From positions 1 to 64,000 of the forward strand of contig JAIYDA010000117.1 of NCBI GenBank assembly GCA_027487735.1: a DNA stretch of 64,000 bases, in the 5' to 3' direction. Below are positions 9,755 through 19,701 of this stretch, one piece after another. The first letter of the stretch is position 1, and the number at the start of each line of letters is the position of its first letter. The stretch comes from Planctomycetaceae bacterium (GTDB lineage Bacteria; Planctomycetota; Phycisphaerae; Phycisphaerales; UBA1924). The notes beneath the pieces are model-generated. The model made no database searches. It had not been told where the DNA came from and worked only from the letters and a program-made list of their open reading frames with translations. The position numbers were made by a program, and so were the translations under genes.

Positions 9755-10312
9755 ATGAAGCGTTTCGTTCTTTGCGTCGCTGCGCTCGCAGCGGCAGCCG
9801 GTGCGGCTCAGGCCGACATCACGTTCACGTTCACGAACTTCACGCAGGCTGGCTTCAGCTTTGCTCAGCTGGCTGGCGGCACGCAGCCCCTGATCACGGG
9901 CTCGCTGACCGGCATCAGCATCAACGCAACGCTGAATGCAAGCACGAACTTCACATATGCTGACGACCTCACGGTCTACGTTGATCCGGCTCCTCTGTCG
10001 GGTGGCGGCTTCGTGCAGGCGGGTGGCTTCAGCAACCTGAGTGCAGCGCAACGCTACGCCTGGGCGAACGGTGGCAGCAATGCTGTGGGCACCACGGTGA
10101 TCGACACCATCACGCTCACGAGCCCCGTCGCGTTCGCGGGCACGGTTGCTGACCCGATCGTGTGGCTTGGTAACGGCTACGGCTCTGCGGGCACGAGCGG
10201 CACCTGGACCGGCAGCGTGACGCTGCTGGGCGTGAACGTCATTCCCGCTCCGAGCGCGGCCGCTCTGATGGGCCTGGGCGCGGTGGCTGGTCTGCGTCGT
10301 CGTCGTCGCTAA
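9755..10312 (+). CDS. Exported protein with PEP-CTERM-like C-terminal sorting signal
   Basis: 185 aa. Residues 1-22 form a signal peptide (KRF, then a hydrophobic run ending AAQA). The mature part is rich in Thr, Gly, Asn and Ser. The C-terminus reads IPAPSAAALMGLGAVAGLRR plus a basic tail: a P-A-P motif, a short transmembrane stretch and an Arg cluster, as in PEP-CTERM proteins processed by exosortase-type systems. Planctomycetes often use this PAPSAAAL variant. GAGAGAGG precedes the ATG. The gene is followed by a strong terminator and appears monocistronic. The mature domain is not recognised; a surface or matrix protein is inferred. Confidence 0.82.
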   Translation: MKRFVLCVAALAAAAGAAQADITFTFTNFTQAGFSFAQLAGGTQPLITGSLTGISINATLNASTNFTYADDLTVYVDPAPLSGGGFVQAGGFSNLSAAQRYAWANGGSNAVGTTVIDTITLTSPVAFAGTVADPIVWLGNGYGSAGTSGTWTGSVTLLGVNVIPAPSAAALMGLGAVAGLRRRRR

Positions 10313-10347
10313 TCGCGGCGATTCGTCGCAGCGATTGCTTGAAACAG

Positions 10348-10369
10348 AGGCCACGCGTGCGCGGGTGGC
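10348..10369 (+). other. Hairpin downstream of the PEP-CTERM-like gene
   Basis: GGCCAC and GTGGCC form an inverted repeat around a GC-rich loop, 35 bp after the stop and just before the intrinsic terminator. It may protect the mRNA 3' end. It lacks its own T-run. Confidence 0.4.
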
Positions 10370-10387
10370 CTGAGCGTCAACTTCAAG

Positions 10388-10417
10388 CCGGCAACCTTTA
10401 TGGGTTGCCGGTTTTTT
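10388..10417 (+). terminator. Intrinsic terminator of the PEP-CTERM-like gene
   Basis: A 9-bp perfect stem (CCGGCAACC with GGTTGCCGG), a 6-nt loop and then six Ts. It lies between the convergent PEP-CTERM-like and gamma-glutamyltransferase genes and points along the plus strand. Confidence 0.93.
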
Positions 10418-10435
10418 CATGGCCGCGCGTCGTTC

Positions 10436-12319
10436 TCAATCGCCGTCTGGTGCCCCGCCCTTGCGCGGGTCGCTTGCGGCTTGCCAGTGGCATGCGCCGT
10501 CGACGCTGGCATCGCACTCGCCGTGGTCGCCCCGTGCGGGGACGCGCCGCATGACCTGCACCGCGGCGACGGGTTGACGCCTGCCCACCTCGTGACCCAT
10601 GGCTTCGAGCTGCGTTTGCACGCTCGTCGCGATGAGGCCATCTTCGAGTTGCAGGGTGTGGGGCGACCACTGGTGGTGGAAGCGGGGCCTTTGCACAGCG
10701 TCCCACGCGGGCATCTTCCACACGAGCATGTTGAGCATCGCCTGCAAGGTGCCGCTGATGATGCGCGGGCCACCGCTCGCGCCCGCGAGCAGCGCGGCGC
10801 GAGCGTCGGCGCGATCATCATCGAGGACGATGGTGGGCGTCATGGCGCTCAGAGGCCGCTTGCCGGGCTGTGGGCGGTTGCGCTCGGCGTGGCTGAGGCC
10901 AAAGGCGTTGGCCTCGCCTGCCCGCGTGAGGAAGTCGTCGATGGTGTCGTTGAGGACAAAGCCCATGGGCTCGACGGCGACGAGCGAGCCGAAGACGAGG
11001 TTGATGGTCTCGGTGCACGCGACGGCGTTGCCATCGCGATCGACGACGCAGAGGTGGCTCGTGCCGCCGCCCTTCAGCGCGGGGGGCGGGAGGTGCGAGC
11101 CGTAGGCAGCTTGCGCCTGCGTGCGCGAGAGGTCGATCGCGCGCGCACGGGCGCGAAGGGCTTGCTCATCGAGCAGGCTTGCGAGCTCGACCGCTGCGAA
11201 GTCGGTGTCGCCCAGATAGTGGGCGCGATCGGCGAAGGCGTGCTTACAACATTCGGCGACGAGGTGGATGGCGCGAGCGCTGTTGTGCTGCGAGGGGTCT
11301 GTCGCGAGCGCGAGCAGGTGCGGGGCAAGCTCGTCGAGCATCGTGAAGACCTGCGCAAGCACGATGCCGCCGCTGCTGGGCGGGGGCATGCTCAGGACGC
11401 GCTTGCCCAGGAACTTGGTGACGAAGGGGTCGCGGAGCTTGGGTGCGTAAGCCTTCAGGTCTGCGAGAGTGAGCACGCCTCCATCGCGCGAGGCGGCGTC
11501 GACGATCGCCTGCGCGCAGGGGCCCTCGTAGAACGCGCTATCGCCATCGCGCGCGATGCGGCGTAGCAACTCGCCTTGCTCGGCGAACCGCAGGCGATCT
11601 CCGGGCGCGATGCGGCCCTCGCGCAGCAGGCGCGACCAGAGCCAAGGAAATCGCGCGATGCGCTCGTCGCGAAGCTGGGCTGGCGTGGGCGGGGCTTGCG
11701 TGGGCTGAGGAGGACCATCGGAGGCCTTTCGCGAGGCGAGCCACGCCTTCGTTGCAGCATCGCGGGCTTCGATCCACTCGATGATCTCTTGGCTGCTCTC
11801 GACGTAGTGCTCATCGGCTTCAAAGCCATCAAGGGCGAGGGCGATAGCGCCCGCGAGCACGTCGCTCGGTTCCCTCGTGCCCCAACTGCGGAGGGCTTGC
11901 AGCATGCCGCGCACGTGCCCGGGCACGCCCACTGCAAGGCCGCCGCGCTCGGTGGCAAAGCGATCATGGCGGAGCGCTCCGGACTCAAAGAAGTTTGGAC
12001 CGATCGCTGCGGGGCATGTTTCGCGATAGTCGAGCACCATGGAGTGCTTGCCCTGTGGCTCGCGGGGCAGGCCTTGATGAAAGTGAGCGAGCAAGAAGCC
12101 GCCACCGCCGATGCCGCAGCTGTATGGCCGCACGACGCTGAGGGCGAAGCTGGTGGCGACTGCGGCGTCAACCGCGTTACCGCCATCTCGCAGCACTTGC
12201 GCGCCCACGCGCGAGGCGAGCTTGTGGTCTGCGGCGACGCCGCAGCGCGTGAACAGAGCGGAGAAACGCGGGGGCGTGGGGGCGGCGGCGAAAGTCGTGG
12301 GGTTCGCGTCCTGCGGCAT
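10436..12319 (-). CDS. ggt: Gamma-glutamyltransferase (glutathione hydrolase) family
   Basis: 627 aa from ATG 12319. The enzyme is made as a proenzyme that cleaves itself before a catalytic Thr and then transfers or hydrolyses gamma-glutamyl groups. The N-terminal large-subunit motif GGNAVDAAVATSFAL is present. The small subunit should begin at Thr420 in GGTSHLCVVDRDGNAV, with NLVFGS and GGASGGPRIISGTLQ after it, and the C-terminus has AASDPRKGGAPDG. No signal peptide is visible from ATG 12319, unusual for a family that is often periplasmic. The longer frame upstream runs through a 12-nt repeat array and is probably not coding. Confidence 0.9.
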   Translation of the reverse strand: MPQDANPTTFAAAPTPPRFSALFTRCGVAADHKLASRVGAQVLRDGGNAVDAAVATSFALSVVRPYSCGIGGGGFLLAHFHQGLPREPQGKHSMVLDYRETCPAAIGPNFFESGALRHDRFATERGGLAVGVPGHVRGMLQALRSWGTREPSDVLAGAIALALDGFEADEHYVESSQEIIEWIEARDAATKAWLASRKASDGPPQPTQAPPTPAQLRDERIARFPWLWSRLLREGRIAPGDRLRFAEQGELLRRIARDGDSAFYEGPCAQAIVDAASRDGGVLTLADLKAYAPKLRDPFVTKFLGKRVLSMPPPSSGGIVLAQVFTMLDELAPHLLALATDPSQHNSARAIHLVAECCKHAFADRAHYLGDTDFAAVELASLLDEQALRARARAIDLSRTQAQAAYGSHLPPPALKGGGTSHLCVVDRDGNAVACTETINLVFGSLVAVEPMGFVLNDTIDDFLTRAGEANAFGLSHAERNRPQPGKRPLSAMTPTIVLDDDRADARAALLAGASGGPRIISGTLQAMLNMLVWKMPAWDAVQRPRFHHQWSPHTLQLEDGLIATSVQTQLEAMGHEVGRRQPVAAVQVMRRVPARGDHGECDASVDGACHWQAASDPRKGGAPDGD

Positions 12320-12405
12320 GGGGCAGGATACGAGGGGCGTCGGCGAGTGCGCGGGCAGGTGCGCGGCGAGCGCGGCGGAAGCCGAGCATCGCCTGCGGCC
12401 GGTTC

Positions 12406-12453
12406 GTTGGCGAGTGAGTTGGCGAGTTAGTTCGCGAGTTAGTTCGCGAGGAG
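12406..12453 (-). repeat. 12-nt tandem repeat spanning the stop codon of the anti-sigma-like gene
   Basis: Four units (plus strand GTTGGCGAGTGA, GTTGGCGAGTTA, GTTCGCGAGTTA, GTTCGCGAGGAG). On the coding strand the array repeats Leu-Ala-Asn followed by TAA, so the stop codon itself has been duplicated and the copies continue into the 3' flank. Confidence 0.85.
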
Positions 12454-13362
12454 CGTCGCGCTCACGGCGAGCCCTGCGGGCACGCACGCGCCCGCAAGCT
12501 CGGCACACTTGGTCAGCACGAGTGAAGCATCGTCACTCTCTCGCACCTCGACAGAATCTCCGAGGCACGCGGCGAGGGCGTGGGCGTCGTCATCGTGGAA
12601 GGGGAGCAGCACGCGCGGGCCCTGCACTTCAAAGAGGACGACCTTTCGCGCGTCGCTTGCTTCTGCGGGTGCCTCGTCGGCAACGCAGGCCGCGACTTTG
12701 CTGGCGATCATCGCGGCGGCATCATCGGCGGAGACGATCGCGTCGAGTGCGCGCACTTCGGCGTCGGGCTCGGCAGCGAGGACGCTCCAATCGACGCATG
12801 CGCTTCGCGCGGCAGCCGCTTCACGCGAGGCGACGGAGGAGAACCGCACGGGCACGGCGATGACCATGCGGCGTTCGTCGCTGAGGCTGGGAAGGCCAAA
12901 CTCGGCTTCGGGATCGATCGAGGCGACGAGGGACATGTCGACGGCAGAGAAGTCGCTGACAGTGACGGCAGCTTGCCGCGTGCTGGCGGCCGTGATGGGC
13001 GAAGGGGCATTGGCGATCAGCGCGGGCGCTTGAGTGTTGCTCGCGAGCGGAACGCTGGGGGAGGGGCGCGTGACCACCACCCAGCCCAAGAACGCGACGG
13101 CAGCGGCGGCGGCGGCGACGGGAGCACCGGCGCGACGCATCATGGCGAGCAGCGAGGGCTTGCCAGCGGAAACACCAAGCTGGCTGCCAACGAGACGTGG
13201 CAACGGGCGCGAAGCATCGTGCTCGCTGCTCAGCGCGACGCGCTCGAGCAGTTCGGCGTCGCGGGCGTGCTGCAGCAGGTCGAGCATGTCGTGCTGCTGC
13301 GCTTCATCGGCGAAGCGAAGCTCGGGCGATGCGCGGTTGGGGCTGCTTGGAGTCATGCTCAT
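12439..13362 (-). CDS. Single-pass membrane protein paired with the sigma factor, putative anti-sigma factor
   Basis: 307 aa, start ATG 13362 (ATG 13356 possible). Residues 1-78 are cytoplasmic and acidic. Residues 79-97 form a membrane span (VAAAAAAVAFLGWVVV), and about 200 residues lie outside. It follows the sigma-factor gene by 124 bp on the same strand, the usual arrangement for an ECF sigma factor and its membrane regulator. No zinc-binding HxxxCxxC anti-sigma motif is seen, so the role is inferred from topology and position. The longer 507-aa ORF track entry overlaps the sigma gene and is mostly a shadow. Confidence 0.68.
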   Translation of the reverse strand: MSMTPSSPNRASPELRFADEAQQHDMLDLLQHARDAELLERVALSSEHDASRPLPRLVGSQLGVSAGKPSLLAMMRRAGAPVAAAAAAVAFLGWVVVTRPSPSVPLASNTQAPALIANAPSPITAASTRQAAVTVSDFSAVDMSLVASIDPEAEFGLPSLSDERRMVIAVPVRFSSVASREAAAARSACVDWSVLAAEPDAEVRALDAIVSADDAAAMIASKVAACVADEAPAEASDARKVVLFEVQGPRVLLPFHDDDAHALAACLGDSVEVRESDDASLVLTKCAELAGACVPAGLAVSATLLAN

Positions 13363-13486
13363 GAAACCCGTCCTTGCTCGGCGCCACACGACGCCTTCGC
13401 TGCTTTGTTTGCCGGTGGAAACGCGGTGTTCTGTGCGGTTTTCGGCTGCTGGGGCTGCCCACACCGCATAGATGTCAGGGGTGGAA

Positions 13487-14182
13487 TCAGGACTTGGACC
13501 CCTGGGGCGGATCAATAGCCAACAGGCCCAACCCTTGCAGCCAGGTGCGGAGCTTGCGGTAGGCGACTTGTTTGCGGCCGTTGACATTGCTGGCAGCGAT
13601 GCCCATGCGCTTGCCCAGGTCGCGGTCGGAGATGCCGCCTGCCCAGCTTCGCAGCAGCCAGCGTTCATCTTCGGACAGGCCCGCGCCGTCGTCGCTCGCA
13701 AGGGCGCTGCGCACGCGCTCGAGCAGTGCGGCGTCGTCCATCTCGGTGGGCTGCGTTTTCGTGGCGCTTTGCGAGGGGAGGACGGTGCCCAGGGTGTATC
13801 GCTCGATCGCGGCGAGGCGGCGTTTGTCGGCACGTGCGTATTGCAGCCAGACTTTGTGCGCGATGGCGTAGGTAAACGTCGTGACCGCGCTGCGCGAGGC
13901 GTCGTAGCGACCGGCTCGCAGAGCCTGCCACAAGCCCAGCATGGTGCGCTGGGCGAGGTCATCGGCGAGGTCGTGCCGCTTGCCGGTTCGTTCCAGCAGC
14001 ACAGCGCGCACGCCCGGCACGAGGCGGGCTTGCAACGCGGCGAAGGCCTGCTCGTCGCCTTGTGCGCTCGCGACGGCGGCTTCGTTCAGCGCAGCGATGG
14101 ACGTGAGCGACTGGGCACTCCAGCGAGCGGAGGCCGCGCCCTGTGGCTCGTCGGCGGCTTGGTGCCCAGGAACAACCTGCAT
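13487..14182 (-). CDS. ECF-like RNA polymerase sigma factor
   Basis: 231 aa from ATG 14182, with GGAG about 12 nt upstream. A GTG at 14290 would give 267 aa, but the extra part is Ser-rich and unlike the family. Sigma region 2 is visible (RHDLADDLAQRTMLGLWQAL, then TFTYAIAHKVWLQYARADKR). Region 4 is LSEDERWLLRSWAGGISDRD followed by an NVNGRKQVAYRKLRTWL recognition helix. The product should redirect RNA polymerase to a small regulon, probably controlled by the membrane protein encoded downstream. The target promoters cannot be read from this window. Confidence 0.85.
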   Translation of the reverse strand: MQVVPGHQAADEPQGAASARWSAQSLTSIAALNEAAVASAQGDEQAFAALQARLVPGVRAVLLERTGKRHDLADDLAQRTMLGLWQALRAGRYDASRSAVTTFTYAIAHKVWLQYARADKRRLAAIERYTLGTVLPSQSATKTQPTEMDDAALLERVRSALASDDGAGLSEDERWLLRSWAGGISDRDLGKRMGIAASNVNGRKQVAYRKLRTWLQGLGLLAIDPPQGSKS

Positions 14183-14375
14183 GCTGGCACGGTACTCCGG
14201 TTGTGGGCTGGTTCGTGACGACGAGCCAACGCCGCGCGCCGAGAGGGCCGCGCTGCCAACGAGCTGCGTCTGGGCGGACAGGGATGACACGCGGCGGTTC
14301 GACCTCCGCTGGTTGTTCGCCGGAGGGCGCGGTTTGTTCTCTGGGGTTTGCCCAGCGGCTCGCGCCGGGGCGTTT

Positions 14376-15215
14376 TCAGACGTTCTTGACGAGCGTGACG
14401 GGCACGGGGGGCGCGAGGCCTGCCTGCCCGATCGCGGCGTTGCATGCGATGAGCAGGCGCTCGCGCACCGCGTCGACGTCGGTGGTTTTGCACCAGACGC
14501 TCACGTTCCAGGCGTTGGTTGCGCCCATGGCGGTGAGGGCGACGCCTGGTGCACGGTCGGCGAGGCGACCGGGCGCGGCTTGGGCAACGGCGAGAAGTGT
14601 GGCACGCTCGCGCTCGATGTCGCCACCTGCGTCGGCGTGCACCGTGACGTCGACGAGGCGCTGCTCGTAGGCGGTGGCGTTCGTGATGACGCCGCTGACG
14701 ATCGCGCCGTTGGGCACGATGATCTTGCGGTTGTCGAGCGTGTTGATGATGGTGGAGAAGAGGCTGATCTCGTCGACCACGCCCGTCTGCCCGCCCGCGG
14801 TCACGAAGTCTCCGACTTTGAAGGGCCGGAAGATGAGCAGCATGACGCCCGCTGCGATGTGGCTGAGCGACCCTTGCAAGGCAAGACCGATCGCGACGCC
14901 GATGGAGCCCAGGATCGCAACGAAGCTGGTGACCTGCACCCCAAAGCTCGAGAGGCACATGATGACCACGGCTGCGAAGATGGCCCACTTTGCGATCGCG
15001 CCCAGGAAGCGTCCGAGGGTGATATCGAGCTTGGCTTTGTCGCACGCTTTGCGGACGAGGCCCGCAACCCAACCCGCGATGATGAGGCCCACGACGAGGA
15101 GCACGATCGCCTTGACGGCGGGCAAGCCGTACTTCTCGAAGAGCGCGACGGTGTTGCTAATCTCGGCGGTGACGTTCGCAGGGTTGGCAGCTTGGGCGAG
15201 CAGGGTGAGTGGCAT
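14376..15215 (-). CDS. mscS: Small-conductance mechanosensitive ion channel, MscS family
   Basis: 279 aa, close to E. coli MscS. It opens under membrane tension to release solutes during hypo-osmotic shock. Three membrane helices are visible: residues ~28-52, ~70-90, and the pore helix with GSIGVAIGLALQGSLSHIAA. The beta domain starts with RPFKVGDFV and ends with NGAIVSGVITNAT, and an alpha/beta C-terminal domain follows. The start is ATG 15215; the 518-aa frame in the ORF track is extended through gmhA on the opposite strand. It shares a short upstream region with the divergent gmhA. Confidence 0.93.
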   Translation of the reverse strand: MPLTLLAQAANPANVTAEISNTVALFEKYGLPAVKAIVLLVVGLIIAGWVAGLVRKACDKAKLDITLGRFLGAIAKWAIFAAVVIMCLSSFGVQVTSFVAILGSIGVAIGLALQGSLSHIAAGVMLLIFRPFKVGDFVTAGGQTGVVDEISLFSTIINTLDNRKIIVPNGAIVSGVITNATAYEQRLVDVTVHADAGGDIERERATLLAVAQAAPGRLADRAPGVALTAMGATNAWNVSVWCKTTDVDAVRERLLIACNAAIGQAGLAPPVPVTLVKNV

Positions 15216-15374
15216 GGCGGGGTCGTCCTGGTGCGGGTGCGGGAGGCAGGTGAGGGAAACGCCCTCGCGCACCATTGTCGCGTGCCGAAGGCAGGGGGCA
15301 AGCACAGATCGTGCAAATGTGCGAACCGCGAACGTGCATAGGCGAGACGCGGTGAGCCCGATACGCTCGTTGCG

Positions 15375-15953
15375 ATGACCTTCGACCCCACTGCTTCGTT
15401 GCGCGATGCGCACGCGCTGGCCCAGGCATTTGCTGCCGACACGCGTGTGCACACATTCCTCACCACAAGCATCGACGCGCTTGCCCAGGCGTTCTCTCGT
15501 GGGAACAAGCTGCTGGTGATCGGTAATGGCGGCAGCCTGTGCGATGCGTCGCACATCGTCGAGGAGTTCACGGGGAGGTTTCGCAAGGATCGACCGCCGC
15601 TGCCCGCGATTGCGTGCGATGGTGCGGGGCACCTCACGTGCGTGGGCAATGACTATGGCTTTGAGCAGGTGTTTGCACGCTGGGTGACGGCGCTTGCGAG
15701 GCCTGGCGATGTCGTGATGCTGATGAGCACGAGCGGCAACAGCCCCAACGTGCTGCTTGCTGCGGCGGCAGCGCGGAAGGCCGGTGCGCTGTCGCTCGCG
15801 CTGACGGGCAAGGGCGGGGGCAAGCTGGCGAGCGCCGTGGAGCACGCGCTCATCGCCCCGGGAGAGACGGCGGACCGGATTCAAGAGCTGCACATGCTCG
15901 CGCTGCACACGATCGTGGAGGGCGTGGAGCATGCGATGGGGATGGTGAAGTGA
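15375..15953 (+). CDS. gmhA: Phosphoheptose isomerase (SIS domain)
   Basis: 192 aa, the normal size. It converts sedoheptulose 7-phosphate into D-glycero-manno-heptose 7-phosphate for LPS core heptose. The motif VIGNGGSLCDASHIVEEF provides the sugar-phosphate loop and the His and Glu zinc ligands. LTCVGNDYGFEQVFARWV, STSGNSPNV and the C-terminal RIQELHMLALH, with the remaining Gln and His ligands, match GmhA rather than other SIS proteins. Other heptose genes (hldE, gmhB) are not in the window. Together with the O-antigen-like genes at 2.7-6.6 kb it points to an LPS-bearing outer membrane. Confidence 0.92.
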   Translation: MTFDPTASLRDAHALAQAFAADTRVHTFLTTSIDALAQAFSRGNKLLVIGNGGSLCDASHIVEEFTGRFRKDRPPLPAIACDGAGHLTCVGNDYGFEQVFARWVTALARPGDVVMLMSTSGNSPNVLLAAAAARKAGALSLALTGKGGGKLASAVEHALIAPGETADRIQELHMLALHTIVEGVEHAMGMVK

Positions 15954-15973
15954 GCGGGCTTGGGTGCTGAGCT

Positions 15974-16207
15974 TCAGTCGTCGTCGCGCGGCGTGTCCAG
16001 GCGCTCTTCCATCCAGTAGCGCTGGATCTCTTCGAGGATGCGTTCGTTGCAGGGGTGCCCGGGCTGTTCGACAAAGCCGGGCAGCGCGAGGACGAGTTTC
16101 TTCAGCTCGACAAAGCCCACCCGTGCGGGGTCGCGCTGGGGGTGGTGCTCGTGCAGCAGCTCGCCGATGAGGTCGACGTCGAGCCAGTGGAAGGTGTCGT
16201 TTGGCAT
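15974..16207 (-). CDS. iscX: Fe-S assembly protein IscX
   Basis: 77 aa, start ATG 16207. IscX is a small acidic protein that binds IscS and iron and tunes cysteine desulfurase activity during Fe-S cluster assembly. The features HWLDVDLIGELLHEHHP, PARVGFVELKKLV and CNERILEEIQRYWMEE follow the E. coli IscX pattern. It starts 17 nt after the ferredoxin stop on the same strand, reproducing the fdx-iscX end of the proteobacterial isc operon. The rest of isc is absent here, so the pair has been separated from it or its partners sit elsewhere. Confidence 0.9.
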   Translation of the reverse strand: MPNDTFHWLDVDLIGELLHEHHPQRDPARVGFVELKKLVLALPGFVEQPGHPCNERILEEIQRYWMEERLDTPRDDD

Positions 16208-16224
16208 GGGCCCTCCACCTCCGC

Positions 16225-16623
16225 CTAGTGCGGAATCTCCTTCACCGCATTGCGATTCCACGCCGGCACGCGCACGACTATCGGGCCTTCCTTCTGAATC
16301 ACGCACTGGCAGCTCAGGCGGCTGTTGCGTTGCAGGCCTGGGGCTTCTTCCACGCGGTCTTCCTCGGCTTCGGTGCTTTCGCTCAGGTTCTCCATGCCCT
16401 TCTCGACGTAGATGTGGCACGTGCTGCACGCGCAGACGCCACCGCAGGCGTGCTCGATGTTGATGCCGTGCTCCATCGCGAGTTCGAGCAGGCTCTCGCC
16501 CGTGGCCCCTTTCATCGCGTAGAGGTTCTGCGTCTTGCCCGTCAGCCCCTCGGGGTCTTCGAGGTGAAAGGTCACGGGAACAACGTCTGGGCCGTGGGGG
16601 CGGTCGGAGTGCTTCAAGTGCAT
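16225..16623 (-). CDS. fdx: Isc-type [2Fe-2S] ferredoxin
   Basis: 132 aa from ATG 16623. Adrenodoxin-type ferredoxin that supplies electrons for Fe-S cluster assembly. The cluster ligands are Cys residues in HACGGVCACSTCHIYV (C-x5-C-x2-C), plus a later Cys in LSCQCVIQ. ESLLELAMEHGINIEHACGG is typical of the Isc branch. There is a short, slightly longer N-terminus than in E. coli Fdx. It is co-transcribed with iscX. The 206-aa ORF track entry extends upstream into non-coding sequence. Confidence 0.93.
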   Translation of the reverse strand: MHLKHSDRPHGPDVVPVTFHLEDPEGLTGKTQNLYAMKGATGESLLELAMEHGINIEHACGGVCACSTCHIYVEKGMENLSESTEAEEDRVEEAPGLQRNSRLSCQCVIQKEGPIVVRVPAWNRNAVKEIPH

Positions 16624-16733
16624 GGGGCATTGTTCGCTGCATCGCCAGCGGATGCGAGCAGCAAGCGGGCGTGGTCGCGGATTTGTTGCGAGTCGCGCGT
16701 GCTTGCGACGCCCCTTGCGGACAGCAGGATGCG

Positions 16734-17651
16734 TTACTCGCAGTCTCCCCCCGCGAGCACCCGCAGGAAAGCCAGCAGGTCGCTGTCGTCGGGAAAGAGG
16801 CTGTCGTTGTTGAAGTCGATGTCGTTGCAGGTTTGCGTGCTGCACGCACCGCCCGCGAGGACGCTCAGGAAGTCGACGAGGTCGCTGTCATCGGGAAACA
16901 GGCCGTCGCCATTGAAGTCGATGCTGTCGCACGCGAGCGGCGGCGTGCCGAGCACGAGCGTTGCTTCGAAGCTGCCGCTCTCGGTGAAGAAGCCCGTTGG
17001 GCCAACGCCTTGGCTCCCCACCACCGCGAGCACGTTGCAGTTGCTGTTGAACGTGTAGGTGCCTGGGTTGAGCGTACCGCTGAAACTAAAGGGGCCATTC
17101 TGACCGACGAAGACGGAGCGGATCGCGAGGCCCAGCGCGGTGCTGAGGCGGACGGAGCCGCTGACATCCTCATTGTCAAACGCGGCGATGCCGGAGAGGG
17201 TGTAGGGCGTGGCGACGGTGAGGGTGAAGGTGGAGCGTGCGACGCTGTTGGCACCCGCCGAGCCCACGCAGTTGTCCATGTCGATGAATGCGTTCGAAAC
17301 ACCAGCTTGCTGCACGACCCGCAGCCACGTTCCGCCGCCCACAAACTCCTGGCGCACGGTGCCGTTAGCTCGCACCTGCGCGGTCGTGCCGGGGAGGGTG
17401 GGCAGGTCTCCTGGGGCCACGGGGCCGCCTGCAATGCCAGCAGAGAGCGTGAGCACGCCGCTGGTGCCGTTGAGTTGTGCGGGGTCGTCCTGCAGAGGCC
17501 CGGTGCTGCTGCCCTGCTTGCCGACGCTGCCTTGAGCAGCGACGTCGACGTTGGCGGCAGTGACGGTGATCTGGGCAGAGGCGTGGGTTGCCGCAGCAAC
17601 GCCAACAAGACCAACGACCAGAGCAAGCGACGAACGTGTGGGTTGAGACAT
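16734..17651 (-). CDS. Secreted protein with paired C-terminal dockerin-like (GC-type) repeats
   Basis: 305 aa, start ATG 17651. Signal peptide residues 1-26, cleavage after THASA. The middle ~200 residues are beta-rich, with no known enzyme motif. The last 65 residues hold two Ca-binding-like repeats, DFNGDGLFPDDSDLVDFL and DFNNDSLFPDDSDLLAFL, each followed by a Leu-Ala-Gly-Gly stretch and a Cys. The same tail ends the lipase-like protein at 19951, so it acts as an interchangeable module. In planctomycetes such dockerin-like ends are thought to anchor or sort secreted proteins. The function of the main domain is not recognised. Confidence 0.82.
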   Translation of the reverse strand: MSQPTRSSLALVVGLVGVAAATHASAQITVTAANVDVAAQGSVGKQGSSTGPLQDDPAQLNGTSGVLTLSAGIAGGPVAPGDLPTLPGTTAQVRANGTVRQEFVGGGTWLRVVQQAGVSNAFIDMDNCVGSAGANSVARSTFTLTVATPYTLSGIAAFDNEDVSGSVRLSTALGLAIRSVFVGQNGPFSFSGTLNPGTYTFNSNCNVLAVVGSQGVGPTGFFTESGSFEATLVLGTPPLACDSIDFNGDGLFPDDSDLVDFLSVLAGGACSTQTCNDIDFNNDSLFPDDSDLLAFLRVLAGGDCE

Positions 17652-17915
17652 GGCAGGGCCTTTCTTCAAGCTAAGGAGGGCGCGGGGACTGGTCACGCTA
17701 ACGCAGCGCGTGCCTTTCGGCAAGCGTTTTTTCGTGCTCACGAGCAAATCCGCGCCATCCACACAAAATCCTCACACAATCACCACGCTTCCCTGCGCAT
17801 TGCCTCCGCCCCACTTTCCAACCCCCGCCTTCCCGTCTATCCTTGCCCCCCGCGCCTCCGCGCGGGCCTTTGGCTGTTTTCTCCCCCGGTTCGCACTCCG
17901 TAAGGAACCCACCCC

Positions 17916-19493
<1,578 letters not shown>

Positions 19494-19500
19494 CGGGTAC

Positions 19501-19519
19501 CCCGGCTCTCCGAGCCGGG
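19501..19519 (+). other. Perfect GC hairpin just after atpA
   Basis: CCCGGCTC and GAGCCGGG form an 8-bp perfect stem with a 3-nt loop (TCC), 8 nt after the atpA stop. There is no T-run. With the second hairpin at 19552 it forms a REP-like pair. Confidence 0.7.
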
Positions 19520-19530
19520 AGCGGCTGCGG

Positions 19531-19570
19531 TTGGTGGGGCAGGTTTGGTGGGGCAGGCGTCTCGCCTGCC
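19531..19570. repeat. Left inverted repeat flanking the lipase cassette
   Basis: Contains GGTGGGGCAG twice, the second copy running into GGCGTCTCGC. The end GGCAGGCG-TCT-CGCCTGCC is itself a perfect hairpin. An inverted partner with the same doubled 10-mer and GCGTCTCGC core lies at 22314-22350. The pair brackets the two-gene lipase cassette. Confidence 0.7.
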
Positions 19571-19628
19571 TTCGGCGCATCCAGCCCCGAACAACCACGC
19601 GGCGCGGCCTGCCCAAAAGTTCATGAAG

Positions 19629-19660
19629 AAAAAGCCCGGCGGCAACGTCGGGCTTTCTCA
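19629..19660 (+). terminator. Probable terminator between atpA and the lipase cassette
   Basis: AAAGCCCG pairs with CGGGCTTT around a 10-nt loop, followed by a mixed T-rich tract. It lies about 140 nt after the atpA stop and before the promoter region of the next gene. The stem is good but the T-run is weak. Confidence 0.6.
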
Positions 19661-19701
19661 CTTTTGAGATGGGGCTATAGTTCTTGCAAGGAGCGTGAAA
19701 G

